This document shows positions 25,527 to 34,492 of a DNA stretch of 64,000 nucleotides, in pieces. The stretch covers positions 217,069 through 281,068 of the forward strand of contig CAYNID010000002.1 in NCBI GenBank assembly GCA_964397425.1, in the 5' to 3' direction. The notes beneath the pieces were generated by a model. The model was not told where the DNA came from and searched no databases. It was given only the letters and a program-made list of their open reading frames with translations. How positions within the stretch are numbered: position 1 is the first letter of the stretch; each line of letters begins with the position of its first letter. Both the position numbers and the translations under genes were made by a program. This DNA comes from Hallerella sp964397425 (lineage in GTDB: Bacteria; Fibrobacterota; Fibrobacteria; Fibrobacterales; Fibrobacteraceae).

Positions 25527-26064
25527 GGAGGACCTCCTTTTCTAAAACCTGTCGAACTTGAGCGCGGGAACGCGAAAGGCGCGCTTTGAGCGTTCCTTCC
25601 GGGGCGTTGTACATTTCGGAAAGCGTTTTGAGATCGACGCCTTCGGCATCTTTCAGCCAAAGCAGCCCGCGCAATTCCGGTGTGAGGATGGAAAGCCCGT
25701 ATTGCAGAGCTTCGCGGTTGAACGAGTCGTCTGTTTTTCCAAAATTCCCGATGGCGCGTTCTTCGATTTCGAAATGGCGTTCTTTTTCGATTTTAAAATG
25801 GACTTTGTCGCTGCGGAGCTTCATCAGGCAAGCGTTTTTGGTCAGCGTGTAGAGCCATGTTGAAAGGGCGGATTCTCCCCGAAAGGTTTGAATCGCTTCG
25901 GGGAGAGAGACGAATACGTCCATCAGGATGTCTTCCGCTTTGTCGCGGTCGAGAAGCATTCGAAACGCCAGGTTCAAAATGCGTTCGCTGTTTCTGTTCC
26001 AAACTTCTTTGAGAGCGTTTGTATCGCCTTTCCGAAGTTGACGTATGAGCTTTTTTTCGTCCAT
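25519..26064 (-). CDS. ECF-type RNA polymerase sigma factor
   Basis: 181 aa, sigma-70 family with only regions 2 and 4. Region 2: ILNLAFRMLLDRDKAEDILM and LSTWLYTLTKNACLMKLRS (about 30-85). Region 4: LTPELRGLLWLKDAEGVDLK and YNAPEGTLKARLSRSRAQ (about 120-170), the helix-turn-helix for -35 contact. It should direct a small envelope- or metal-stress regulon, including its own operon with the anti-sigma and Spy-like genes. An AAAGGAAA site precedes the ATG. Confidence 0.92.
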   Translation of the reverse strand: MDEKKLIRQLRKGDTNALKEVWNRNSERILNLAFRMLLDRDKAEDILMDVFVSLPEAIQTFRGESALSTWLYTLTKNACLMKLRSDKVHFKIEKERHFEIEERAIGNFGKTDDSFNREALQYGLSILTPELRGLLWLKDAEGVDLKTLSEMYNAPEGTLKARLSRSRAQVRQVLEKEVLHG

Positions 26065-26209
26065 TTTCCTTTAAGATGCCTTTCTGCGGAAAAAGGTTGC
26101 ACGAAATTTTCGAATTCGCGAGAATGGCGCAACGTTTTGCCGAACGGGATTTTTACAAAGATTAGGAATTTTGTTACATTTGGAAAACCTTTTCAAGGAG
26201 TTCTCAACC

Positions 26210-27487
26210 ATGATGACATTGAAGCAAGAAGATCCGGCGATTTACGACCTCATCCAGGAAGAGGCGGAACGCCAGGAATATGGAATCGAACTGATCGCTT
26301 CCGAAAACTACGTTTCCAAGGCGGTGATGGAGGCGATGGGTTCTGTCCTCACCAACAAGTACAGCGAAGGCTATGTCGGCAAGCGTTACTATGGTGGAAA
26401 CCAGGTCATCGACAAAATCGAGCAGCTGGCGATTGATCGCTGCAAGCAGCTTTTTGGTTGCGAACATGTGAACGTCCAGCCCCTTTCCGGCTCTCCGGCG
26501 AATGCGGCTGTTTATTTCGCCCTCCTCAAACCGGGTGACAAGGTTCTGGGTCTCAAGCTCGATCACGGTGGACATCTTTCTCACGGTCATCCGGTGAATT
26601 TCTCCGGAATGCTTTACAACTTTGTCCAGTACGAAGTTGACAAGGAAACGGGCCGTGTCGATATGGACAAGGTCCGTGAAATCGCCCTCCGCGAAAAGCC
26701 GAAGTTGATCCTTGCGGGATTTTCCGCCTACAGCCGGAATCTCGATTGGAAGCGCTTTAAGGAAATTGCGGACGAAGTCGGCGCATACACGATGGCGGAC
26801 ATCGCCCACATCGCCGGTTTGATTGCCGGTAAGCAAATCGAAAGCCCTGTCCCGTATTTCGACGTGGTGACGACGACGACTCACAAGACTCTTCGTGGAC
26901 CGCGTTCGGCCATCATCATGTGCAAAGACAAGATGATAAAGAAAATGGTCAAGGGAGAACTCAAAGAAGTTTCCCTGGCGAAGGAAATCGACAAGGGCGT
27001 TTTCCCGGGAATGCAGGGCGGTCCGCACGACCACATCAACGCGGCGAAAGCGGTTGCTTTTGGCGAAGCGTTGAAACCGGAATTCCAGACTTATGCGAAG
27101 AACGTCATCTTGAACGCGAAGGCGATGGCTGCGGAACTGATGAAGCTTGGCTACAAGATAATCACGGACGGCACGGACAACCATTTGATGGTCGTCGATA
27201 TGACTTCAAAGGGCGTTTCTGGCAAAGAAGCGGAAGAGGCGATGGAAAAAGTCGGCATTTCTTCTAGCCGTTCGACGATTCCGTTTGACACGCGCAAGCC
27301 CTTTGATCCATCGGGCGTTCGTCTGGGAACCGCCGCGATTACGACACGGGGATTTGACGAAGAAGATTCCCGCGAAGTGGCGAGGATTATCGACCGGGCG
27401 ATTCAGGCGAAAAACGACGATGAAGCTCTTGCGAAAATCCGCGAAGAAATCGTTGCGCTTTGCAAAAAGCGTCCGCTTTACAAGTAA
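26210..27487 (+). CDS. glyA: Serine hydroxymethyltransferase
   Basis: PLP enzyme converting serine and tetrahydrofolate to glycine and methylene-tetrahydrofolate. 425 aa. Motifs: YGIELIASENYVSKAVMEAM, TNKYSEGYVGKRYYGG, HVNVQPLSGSPANAAVY, ADIAHIAGLIAG, and the PLP-lysine motif VTTTTHKTLRGPRSAI, then FPGMQGGPHDH. The frame is open from 26171, but ATG 26210 has an AAGGAG site 9 nt upstream. A strong terminator follows. It diverges from the sigma operon. Confidence 0.97.
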   Translation: MMTLKQEDPAIYDLIQEEAERQEYGIELIASENYVSKAVMEAMGSVLTNKYSEGYVGKRYYGGNQVIDKIEQLAIDRCKQLFGCEHVNVQPLSGSPANAAVYFALLKPGDKVLGLKLDHGGHLSHGHPVNFSGMLYNFVQYEVDKETGRVDMDKVREIALREKPKLILAGFSAYSRNLDWKRFKEIADEVGAYTMADIAHIAGLIAGKQIESPVPYFDVVTTTTHKTLRGPRSAIIMCKDKMIKKMVKGELKEVSLAKEIDKGVFPGMQGGPHDHINAAKAVAFGEALKPEFQTYAKNVILNAKAMAAELMKLGYKIITDGTDNHLMVVDMTSKGVSGKEAEEAMEKVGISSSRSTIPFDTRKPFDPSGVRLGTAAITTRGFDEEDSREVARIIDRAIQAKNDDEALAKIREEIVALCKKRPLYK

Positions 27488-27505
27488 GCGAAAGTTTTCG
27501 TTCGC

Positions 27506-27532
27506 AAAGGCACTCGTTAGAGTGCCTTTTTT
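27506..27532 (+). terminator. Rho-independent terminator of glyA
   Basis: Stem AAAGGCACT / AGTGCCTTT, loop CGTTAG, followed by a T6 run. Confidence 0.9.
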
Positions 27533-27639
27533 GTGTGAAGTTAAATAAATTCCAAGTTTTTTCAAAAAGTCGCCGACACCGTTTTAACGCTGAATTCTGC
27601 GCACAGAATGGCTTTTGTCGGGAAGCCTCCCGAATCCGC

Positions 27640-27740
27640 CTCCGTGCAAAACCCCACACAAGAAGAGTTTCCCGTCCACATCACCAATTCCTCATTTCTA
27701 ATTTCTAATTTCTAACTCCTCATTCCAAATTGCGCATTAT
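27640..27740 (+). repeat. Dispersed intergenic repeat, copy B
   Basis: The core from 27641 (tccgtgcaaaaccccacaca, then agaagagtttcccgtccaca) differs from copy A in only a few bases. Heptamer units follow: attcctc, atttcta three times, actcctc, attccaa. It lies between the glyA terminator and the barrel gene; the rest of this 315-base gap shows nothing else. Confidence 0.8.
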
Positions 27741-27802
27741 AAAATCCGCCAAATGAAAGCTCTTGCCCCCGGGAATGGAATTAGACTTTTTATTTTTACG
27801 CT

Positions 27803-28567
27803 ATGAAGTTTTTATCCGTTCTTCCCATCCTGTTGCTTTTGATTTCTCCTGTTTTTGCGGGAACGGACTCGCTTCAAGTTTCCCCAAAAGATGGCGGCCT
27901 TTTGGCTGGGCTTTATCCTGTTGGGGAAGGCGAAGCCATTCGGCGGGGAAATTTTTTGGCTGGAGCGACGCTTTTCCTTTTGCAAGGAAATACGGACGAT
28001 GGAACGCTGGACGTTGTCTTTGGCGATATTTATGAAGCGTCGGGTTACACGTTTACGGTCAAGGCTTTTGGCGGTTACTTTGTCAAAGATGCTGTCGCCA
28101 TCGGCGCGCGGGCGGGATATTCCAGGACAAATCTCGATATCGATTTTTCCATTCTCGAAGATTTGGCGGATGTCGCGGAGCATCGGAAATATCTGAGCAA
28201 CGGATTTTTTGTCCAACCCTTTCTCAAAAATTATTTGAAAGTCCTCGATTCCAGAACGGTTTATTTTTTCAATGAAACCTCCCTTTCGGTAGAGTATTCT
28301 TATGGAATTTCCCAAACGGATGATGGGGAAGACATGGATAAAACGCGGAATCGCAGCTGGAACTTTGAATTCGGCATCAACCCGGGCCTTTGCATCATGG
28401 TGCTCGACAGGCTCGCGTTTGAAACCTCCGTCGGCTTATTGGGGCTGAGCTCTTCCATTATGGATATTGAAGAAAACGGAGAGTCGCGGACGGAAGTGAC
28501 TTACAATTTGGTCAATTTCACCATCAATTTGCTGGCTTTGAATTTTTCGTTGGTTTACTTTTTTTAA
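27803..28567 (+). CDS. Outer-membrane beta-barrel protein
   Basis: 254 aa with a clear signal peptide (MKFLSVLPILLLLISPVFA). The rest alternates amphipathic strands and short loops (YTFTVKAFGGYFVKDAVAIG, FAAETS-like strands near FNFEFGINPG) and ends in an aromatic residue, NFSLVYFF, as expected for BAM-assembled barrels. The size fits about 8-12 strands. Unknown specific function. It lies 9 bp before two PCMD-type surface lipoproteins, so the three may form a surface complex. Confidence 0.78.
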   Translation: MKFLSVLPILLLLISPVFAGTDSLQVSPKDGGLLAGLYPVGEGEAIRRGNFLAGATLFLLQGNTDDGTLDVVFGDIYEASGYTFTVKAFGGYFVKDAVAIGARAGYSRTNLDIDFSILEDLADVAEHRKYLSNGFFVQPFLKNYLKVLDSRTVYFFNETSLSVEYSYGISQTDDGEDMDKTRNRSWNFEFGINPGLCIMVLDRLAFETSVGLLGLSSSIMDIEENGESRTEVTYNLVNFTINLLALNFSLVYFF

Positions 28568-28576
28568 GGGCGCGCC

Positions 28577-30145
28577 GTGGTGAAGTTTTTTTTCGTGATT
28601 CTTTCGGCATTCTTCTTGAGCGTGATTTGCGCTTGTGGAAAAGAATCTTCTGCGGTGGAAATCGCTTCGGAATTTTCGCTTTCGTTCAAAGGTTGGAACG
28701 TGGAATCTTGGAGTGACAGCTTGCGGGAAATTCACATCGCTCCGGATGGTGGACTTCTGGATTCCGTCACCCTGGATTCTTTTGAAATTCCCCCCGGTCA
28801 TTCGCTTTATCTGGCGGCAGACGCGGATCCTTATTCGCCTGAACTCGGACGCGAGCTTTTGCCGGGAACGACGGTTTCCATCCATGGGAAAACGGCGTTT
28901 GCAATTGTTCTTTTGGATGAAAAATTCCGAATCGTTTCCATTTGGCGCGTTCTTTGGGAAAATCCGAAAAGCAGCTCTTCGGCGAAAGAACATCCATCGT
29001 CGGAAAGTCAAAGTTCTTCTTCGTTTGAAAAATCTTCCAGTTCCGCAACGCTTGCGACTTCTTCGTCTGCGGAGTCCAGTTCTTCGGCGAAAGGATTTTC
29101 TTCTTCATCGGAATCTGGGGAAGCGGTTTCTGCCGGAGTGGAAGAAAGTTCATCTTCTTCGCTGGGGATATTCCTTTCGGATTTGAAATTGCTTTTGGGT
29201 GCGGATACCGTGGAAAACGCCATTTCGGTTGTGGGAAAAGAAGTCCGGGTTTTTCTTCCCTATGGAGAAAATCTTTCCGCAATCCGCCTATACCCATTGG
29301 ATTCGGCGTTCGACCTGCGCCGTTTTGTCGAAATGGATTTTCTTTCCGAAGATACCGTTCTTTCGGCTTACCGGGTTGTCGCGGGTGAAATCTTGCCGCC
29401 CTTTTCGGACACGTCCTTTTGGGCGACGACTGCCGGGGCGATGGAAAAAGAAGGCTCGGCATCTGTCGTGGGGACTACATACAAGTTTTCTTCTACGCGG
29501 AACGCGACTTGGACGGAAAATTCCCTTGTCGTCCGATCGGAAATCGTCGAATGCGCTTGGACGGGAATTACGGGCGGAAAAAAACTGGCGACCGGAATTT
29601 ATTTTTCGGGGACTTACGCGGGAACCGACGCGCGTTCCATTTATGTCAGAGATTATTCCGGGGGAACACCCTCGACGGATGCGTCGGATATTTCACTCGA
29701 CATGAATTTTGGAAAGCCTTATTCGTCAAGGCCTTCGGCGTTTTCCATCCGCTATTCTTATGCGCACGAAGAAAATGAAAATGCGGATTATCCTCAAAAG
29801 GGACTTGTTTACGCGATGCTCCTCGGCGATAAAAATGAAGTTGTCGCGACGGGAACTTTGGTAGTCAACGCGAATACGTCTTCGGCAGATACGGTCGTGG
29901 CGATTTCTTATGGGAGCGACGCTGGACTTTTGACATCGGGTTTTGCGGGAACTTCCGGACTTGTCCTTGGAACAGGGGGTGAAGACATCGCCTCTGTCCG
30001 CATCGTTTTTGCGTCGTCCGCTTTTGCGCACGTTGTCGCCGGCGGAAGCTCTGTCCTCAGCCATCCGGAAAAGAATTATCGGGGAGCGCACAATGCCGCT
30101 TTGACGATTGAAAATTTTCAGATGCTTTATGGAGATGAAAAATGA
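28577..30145 (+). CDS. Surface lipoprotein with serine linker and C-terminal PCMD-like domain
   Basis: 522 aa from a GTG start. Signal peptide and a late lipobox-like CAC (FFLSVICACGKES). Residues about 25-130 form a beta-rich domain. Residues about 133-195 are a low-complexity Ser/Glu linker with repeated SSSS runs, typical of Fibrobacter exported proteins. A beta domain (about 205-280) and a final domain (about 285-520) follow, the latter with KKLATGIYFSGTY, MNFGKPYSSRPSAFSIRYSY and LVYAMLLGDKNEVVATGTLV, resembling the PCMD (putative carbohydrate metabolism) domain of Bacteroidota surface lipoproteins. Probably binds a glycan. It overlaps the next gene by 4 nt (ATGA). Confidence 0.72.
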   Translation: MVKFFFVILSAFFLSVICACGKESSAVEIASEFSLSFKGWNVESWSDSLREIHIAPDGGLLDSVTLDSFEIPPGHSLYLAADADPYSPELGRELLPGTTVSIHGKTAFAIVLLDEKFRIVSIWRVLWENPKSSSSAKEHPSSESQSSSSFEKSSSSATLATSSSAESSSSAKGFSSSSESGEAVSAGVEESSSSSLGIFLSDLKLLLGADTVENAISVVGKEVRVFLPYGENLSAIRLYPLDSAFDLRRFVEMDFLSEDTVLSAYRVVAGEILPPFSDTSFWATTAGAMEKEGSASVVGTTYKFSSTRNATWTENSLVVRSEIVECAWTGITGGKKLATGIYFSGTYAGTDARSIYVRDYSGGTPSTDASDISLDMNFGKPYSSRPSAFSIRYSYAHEENENADYPQKGLVYAMLLGDKNEVVATGTLVVNANTSSADTVVAISYGSDAGLLTSGFAGTSGLVLGTGGEDIASVRIVFASSAFAHVVAGGSSVLSHPEKNYRGAHNAALTIENFQMLYGDEK

Positions 30146-32244
30146 AACCGTTTCTTGCGTTGATTGCTTGCTTCCTTTTGGGGGCCTGCACGGCGGATTA
30201 CGATACGTTTGACGCTTCGGATTACGGGAACTTGAACGAAATCCATTTTGCGGAAGAAGTTTCAAATCCGTCGGTTTACGCTTCGGAACGGAAAATTTTG
30301 GTCACGCTCGCCGAGGCGCCGGATTCTTTGACTTTTTGGGATTCCCTGACCATTTCGGAAGTGGACATGAGCAATCTCGCGTCCATCCATTTGGTGGAAA
30401 GCGTTGTACGGGAATTTCCGCAAGATTCTTCGGCATGGGATTCTCTCGCGAATGCGGTCGCCTATGCCTCAAAATCGCTGAAAATCGGGAAGAAGTTGCG
30501 CGTTCCGGAAAGCCGTAAAATTTACGTCGCCGTTGTTTCGGAAAGCGGCAAGGTTGCCGTTTGGCAAATTTCGTTTCAATTGCAGAATGCGGATTTGCCC
30601 TCTTCGTCTTCAGAAATCGCAGTCTCATCTTCATCGGCGGAAAGTTCCTCTTCGGAAGCGGTCAAAAGTTCTTTGGCGGAATTGAATCTGGTCTTCAAAA
30701 ATCAGCTGAAAGAAAATCGTTTTGGAGATACGATTGCAATTAAACTCATCTATGGCTCTTCGTTGGATTCTGCGGTGTTGGAATCATATCGAATTTCAGA
30801 AAGGGCGAAAGTTTCTCCGGTCCCGGATTCTGTGGATGTTTGGGCGGCGGTTCAAAATTTTTCCGTTACGGCGGAAGACGGCAGCGTCCGTCTTTGGACG
30901 TTGATTTTGGAAATTGCCGATGAAAATGAAAAAGCGTTGGCGGACAAGGAATTGCTTTCAATTTCGGCAGAGGGGGAAGTTTCTCCGGCGACGGTGGATT
31001 CCGCGAACAAAACGGTCGTCTTGCACCTGAAATCTTCAACGGCTGCGGCAAAGGCTCTTGTCTCTGTTGAAATTTCGGCATCGGCCCATCACGATTTGAC
31101 TTCGCCGTTGGATTTGCGCACACCAAAGCGTTTGACGATTTTCGCGGAAGACGGCTCTTCTGTAGAATGGACTCTTTCTGCATCGGTGGAATTTACCGCT
31201 CCAAGAATCCGTGGAATTTCCATTGGAACAGGAAATATCGAAGGACGCGTGGATTCGTTGAATGGGGAAATCTTTTTTGAAATGGATTACCGGACGGATT
31301 TGGATTTGCGGCATTTGAAAGTGCAAGGAATATCCCTTTCGGATGGCGCACAGATAGAAGGATTGAAAGAAGGGGAGTCTTACGACTTTTCGCGGGCAAA
31401 GGAAGTTTCTGTAGTCAATGACGTCGGAGAAAGCGAAACGTACCGCCTGCAAGCCGGCTACGCCTATCCGAACAGCGATTTCAACACGTGGACAAAAGAC
31501 GCTTTTGACAATCGGAATGACGTGGACTATTGGGACAACGGAAACAATTCCGCCATTTCTGCGACAAAGACGTTGACGGTGAGCGACGCGGGTGAAACGG
31601 TTGTCAAAATGGAATCCAAGGATGCGAAAATTTTAGGCGTCGGGCGGTTTGCCAGTGGAAATATGCTGGTCGCTTATTTCAATCCGAACAATGTGAGCAC
31701 GTTGAATATGACCAAATATGACGATGGCAACGAGCTGATTGATTTCGGCAGGCCTTTTTACGGTCGTCCGCAATATGTGGAATTTGATGTGAAATACGAA
31801 GGCTTGGGTGATTCCTGCGATCTTTATGTGTTGCTTGAAAATCGGAGCCGTACATCAAACGAAGGGAAAAATCAATATCGGACGTCGAGCGATGTCAATA
31901 CGCTGGTGGCCAGCGCCTGGTACCGGGATAAGACAGTCAATTCAACGGAAGATCCGGATGTGGTGAACATTCGGGATGCGACCCGCGCGGGGTATAAAAC
32001 GATTCGTTTAAAATTCAAATATGGAAAGCCTCATTCAAATTCGCCTATTTATAATTCAAGCGTTTTTACGGCATCGCTGAAAAATAGCGCGGGGATTGAC
32101 AATCATCTGGTAGAAACGGATTCTCCCGAAGAGTTTGATGTGACCCACATCCGAGTGGTGATGGCTTCCAGTGCGCTTGGAAATCTGTACAAAGGAAGTG
32201 TTGGCGCTACGCTTTATTGCGACGAAATGCGACTGATTTACTGA
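30142..32244 (+). CDS. Large surface lipoprotein with Ig-like repeats and PCMD-like domain
   Basis: 700 aa. Lipobox LLGAC at about residues 12-16. After an N-terminal beta domain comes a short serine linker (about 152-172), then at least three related beta-sandwich units, each ending in a [V/T]EDGS[V/S]xxWTL-like strand (VTAEDGSVRLWTL, FAEDGSSVEWTL, VVNDVGESETYRL), then a PCMD-like domain from about residue 450 (NSDFNTWTKDAFDNRN, IDFGRPFYGRPQYVEFDVKY). Architecture and coupling (ATGA overlap) make it the sister of the preceding lipoprotein. Likely role: display of a glycan-binding head on the cell surface. Confidence 0.72.
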   Translation: MKPFLALIACFLLGACTADYDTFDASDYGNLNEIHFAEEVSNPSVYASERKILVTLAEAPDSLTFWDSLTISEVDMSNLASIHLVESVVREFPQDSSAWDSLANAVAYASKSLKIGKKLRVPESRKIYVAVVSESGKVAVWQISFQLQNADLPSSSSEIAVSSSSAESSSSEAVKSSLAELNLVFKNQLKENRFGDTIAIKLIYGSSLDSAVLESYRISERAKVSPVPDSVDVWAAVQNFSVTAEDGSVRLWTLILEIADENEKALADKELLSISAEGEVSPATVDSANKTVVLHLKSSTAAAKALVSVEISASAHHDLTSPLDLRTPKRLTIFAEDGSSVEWTLSASVEFTAPRIRGISIGTGNIEGRVDSLNGEIFFEMDYRTDLDLRHLKVQGISLSDGAQIEGLKEGESYDFSRAKEVSVVNDVGESETYRLQAGYAYPNSDFNTWTKDAFDNRNDVDYWDNGNNSAISATKTLTVSDAGETVVKMESKDAKILGVGRFASGNMLVAYFNPNNVSTLNMTKYDDGNELIDFGRPFYGRPQYVEFDVKYEGLGDSCDLYVLLENRSRTSNEGKNQYRTSSDVNTLVASAWYRDKTVNSTEDPDVVNIRDATRAGYKTIRLKFKYGKPHSNSPIYNSSVFTASLKNSAGIDNHLVETDSPEEFDVTHIRVVMASSALGNLYKGSVGATLYCDEMRLIY

Positions 32245-32287
32245 AGAGACTTTTGTTAAATCCTTTCTTTATTTTTTCAGCGGAGTC

Positions 32288-33574
32288 CTATTTTATCTTT
32301 CGAACCAGGCGAAGTCCTTGAAATACCTTCAGAGCCGTGCCGTGTTCGTTGGAGCAATAAGAACCGAACCGCAACGCCTTTAGAGAATCGGTTAAAAAAC
32401 CGCCCTTGCAATAAATGGCCGACTTCCTTCCCAACGTCCTTTGCGCCCGAACATTTTCGCAGACAAGTCCAAACATGTCGTACAGCCCGAAATCGTTGGG
32501 TTTCAACATGCCCACGGGACGGGACTTTTGCAGGCGTTCACCACAAGAACTTTCTAACCAGCCCCGTTCAGAAGGATCGTCCATGCTCATTTTGGCATAG
32601 GGGTCTTCCGGATCGATAACTCCAAACCAGGCATATTGCGCGGCAAAGGAGGAATCCGATTCAAAAGGAGATGTGATCAAATGCCCCCCGGCGCGGGCGA
32701 GTGCCATCCATTCGTCTTGGGTGGGCAAACGGTATCCGTCGGCATTCACGTCGATGTGGACCAAAATAGCTTGCCCGCTTTTTCCGTCAAATGAAGGCGC
32801 GAATTCCTCAAAGCCTCCCGCCGTTTTGAAATAAGTCCTGTTCGGGCAGTAGGAATCATCGCAAGTTTCAAAGCGGTAAACCGGTTTCAGGTTGTCCCTC
32901 AGACTACGCAAATTCGCATATAAAAAACCATGGTAAGGATATATTCGGATGGCAGCCGAGTCGTGGGCGTCACAATAGCCTCCCTTTATCATGGATTTTT
33001 TCTTGTTAATCCAAAACAGTTGGTTATCCCTGTAGGGGTGGATTTCATAGGGTTCACGCCCCAGTTGGGACGGTATCGAGTCCCATAACGTCTGCACAAA
33101 TTCGCATTCCGTCACCTTGTATTTGTCCACGGCAAGCACTTCGTCCATCTCTTCGTATCGCAGGGAATCGTAGTATATTCTTCCCGGAAAACTTACCAAA
33201 GGCACGGCAAGTCTGGAGTTATCCTTTTCTCCAAGCAGATGTTCTTTCCCGCGGAGGTCAATGTATTTCATCCCGACCAAAATGTGGAAGGTGTAGCCGT
33301 TTCCCATTTTGGTGGCGTATTGTATTTTCCCGGATTTCACATAGTTGCCGGAATTTATCTGGATACAGGAATCCGACGTCCTTTGATACGAAAAATCCTT
33401 CGTTTTCCAAATGCCGCTTCGGTAGCCTTCGATGCAAAGGGAGTAATGGGTATTCTTTTCCATTTCGAACCACTGTTCGGCTCCCGCTTTTAACGACACC
33501 AGGAACGAGTCCTGCACGGGAATATTTGCCGAGGTGGGTTTTATTTTGGCTTTGTGTCTTTTGACTTTGACCAA
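32288..33574 (-). CDS. SUMF1/FGE-like protein, signal peptide cut off by a frameshift
   Basis: 428 aa as it stands from a TTG codon. The C-terminal half is a formylglycine-generating-enzyme-like (SUMF1) fold: VDKYKVTECEFVQTLWDSIP, DGYRLPTQDEWMALARAGG, PVGMLKPNDFGLYDMFGLVC, GLRLVRKIK. The active-site RGGS-FLC segment is altered to CKGGFLTDS, so true formylglycine synthesis is doubtful and a binding role is likelier. The same frame continues upstream without a stop to 33697 and encodes IIRLSFIFAVAVLAFA, an obvious signal peptide. The only good start, ATG at 33704, is followed by eight A and is one base out of frame; seven A would join them. Gene may be phase-variable or decayed. Confidence 0.7.
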   Translation of the reverse strand: MVKVKRHKAKIKPTSANIPVQDSFLVSLKAGAEQWFEMEKNTHYSLCIEGYRSGIWKTKDFSYQRTSDSCIQINSGNYVKSGKIQYATKMGNGYTFHILVGMKYIDLRGKEHLLGEKDNSRLAVPLVSFPGRIYYDSLRYEEMDEVLAVDKYKVTECEFVQTLWDSIPSQLGREPYEIHPYRDNQLFWINKKKSMIKGGYCDAHDSAAIRIYPYHGFLYANLRSLRDNLKPVYRFETCDDSYCPNRTYFKTAGGFEEFAPSFDGKSGQAILVHIDVNADGYRLPTQDEWMALARAGGHLITSPFESDSSFAAQYAWFGVIDPEDPYAKMSMDDPSERGWLESSCGERLQKSRPVGMLKPNDFGLYDMFGLVCENVRAQRTLGRKSAIYCKGGFLTDSLKALRFGSYCSNEHGTALKVFQGLRLVRKIK

Positions 33575-33693
33575 AGCCTTGGGGCCGTTCGTTTTGTTGC
33601 GCGCGTTGAAAACGGCTCCGTTGATTTCGTACAGGGAATCGCTCGTGGCGAAGGCGAGAACCGCAACCGCGAAAATAAAAGAGAGTCGGATGA

Positions 33694-33701
33694 TTTTTTT
33701 T
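33694..33701 (-). repeat. A8 homopolymer at the start of the SUMF1-like gene
   Basis: Directly after ATG 33704-33702 on the minus strand. Tract length decides whether the signal peptide and body are read in one frame. Confidence 0.75.
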
Positions 33702-33711
33702 CATAAACAAC

Positions 33712-34272
33712 CTACCGTTTGAAACACTTGCCGTTTGAACGGACGCAATCCCATTGGTTTTCCGTAGCAAACCATCCGTCCCCAATGGGAATTCTGTCAT
33801 TTGTTCCCGTGTTGACGACAAATAGGGGACGGTATCGGAGGCGTTCTCCGGATGGAATGCTTGCGGCCATGATGTTTCCTTCGTCAAAAGCAAAATACCA
33901 ATACCTATCCGGTGCGATGGAAGGATCCGCGGGATCCATATACAAATCCGTCAAACCAAAGGAATGGCCGATTTCGTGGACAATGGTGTTTAAACGCCCT
34001 ATGCGAATTTCTACATATCGGCGAACACCGATGCCTTGAAGGAACAAACGGAGTTCATACGTTTTTCCGTTCAATAATTCAATGTTTTTGCGGGTTAGTT
34101 GAACATGCCAATAATCCGAGCCCCCATTGACGACATGGACGTTTCCATTATCAAAAGAAGCCAGGGCCCCATCATAGGTTGCGAAATTCCACTCCGAAAA
34201 AGAAAAATCCAAATTTTTCGCAAAAGATGAAGCTGAAAGCAACACGAGGCAAACAAATATTTTCAGAATCAT
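33712..34272 (-). CDS. Carbohydrate-binding module fused to a metalloprotease tail
   Basis: About 186 aa. Signal peptide (MILKIFVCLVLLSASSFA), then a beta-sandwich resembling CBM families 4/9 (FSEWNFATYDGALASFDNGN, IELLNGKTYELRLFLQ). At about residue 105 the sequence changes abruptly to RLNTIVHEIGHSFGLTDLY, a metzincin-type HExxHxxGxxD zinc site, followed by a possible Met-turn NIMAASIPSG. A full metalloprotease would have 100 or more residues before the HExxH helix; they are missing here. This looks like a deletion fusion of two domains, probably inactive. The gene lies 8 bp upstream of the frameshifted SUMF1-like gene. Confidence 0.62.
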   Translation of the reverse strand: MILKIFVCLVLLSASSFAKNLDFSFSEWNFATYDGALASFDNGNVHVVNGGSDYWHVQLTRKNIELLNGKTYELRLFLQGIGVRRYVEIRIGRLNTIVHEIGHSFGLTDLYMDPADPSIAPDRYWYFAFDEGNIMAASIPSGERLRYRPLFVVNTGTNDRIPIGDGWFATENQWDCVRSNGKCFKR

Positions 34273-34492
34273 GATTGTTATGAAATAATAGAAATTTTTA
34301 CTTTTTATGTCTGTTTTGAATTCCCAAACATTATTTTGAAATGTCATGAACGCGGGGGAGTCCGTTGCCTCCCAATGGATGCGGAGCCGCCCAAATAATA
34401 AAGCCTATTTCAAATGATATCGATTCAATTGTGGAATCGGCCTTTCCGAATCAACGATCCCATTCCGCGAAAACGGCTCCTCTGCACCGTCT

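Noticed and set aside
26065..26209. Glycine riboswitch before glyA
   Set aside because: The leader is about 50 nt from any plausible promoter and shows no paired-aptamer pattern.
32288..33574. Genuine formylglycine-generating enzyme (sulfatase activator)
   Set aside because: The RGGS-FLC catalytic segment is not conserved (CKGGFLTDS) and no sulfatase gene is in the window.
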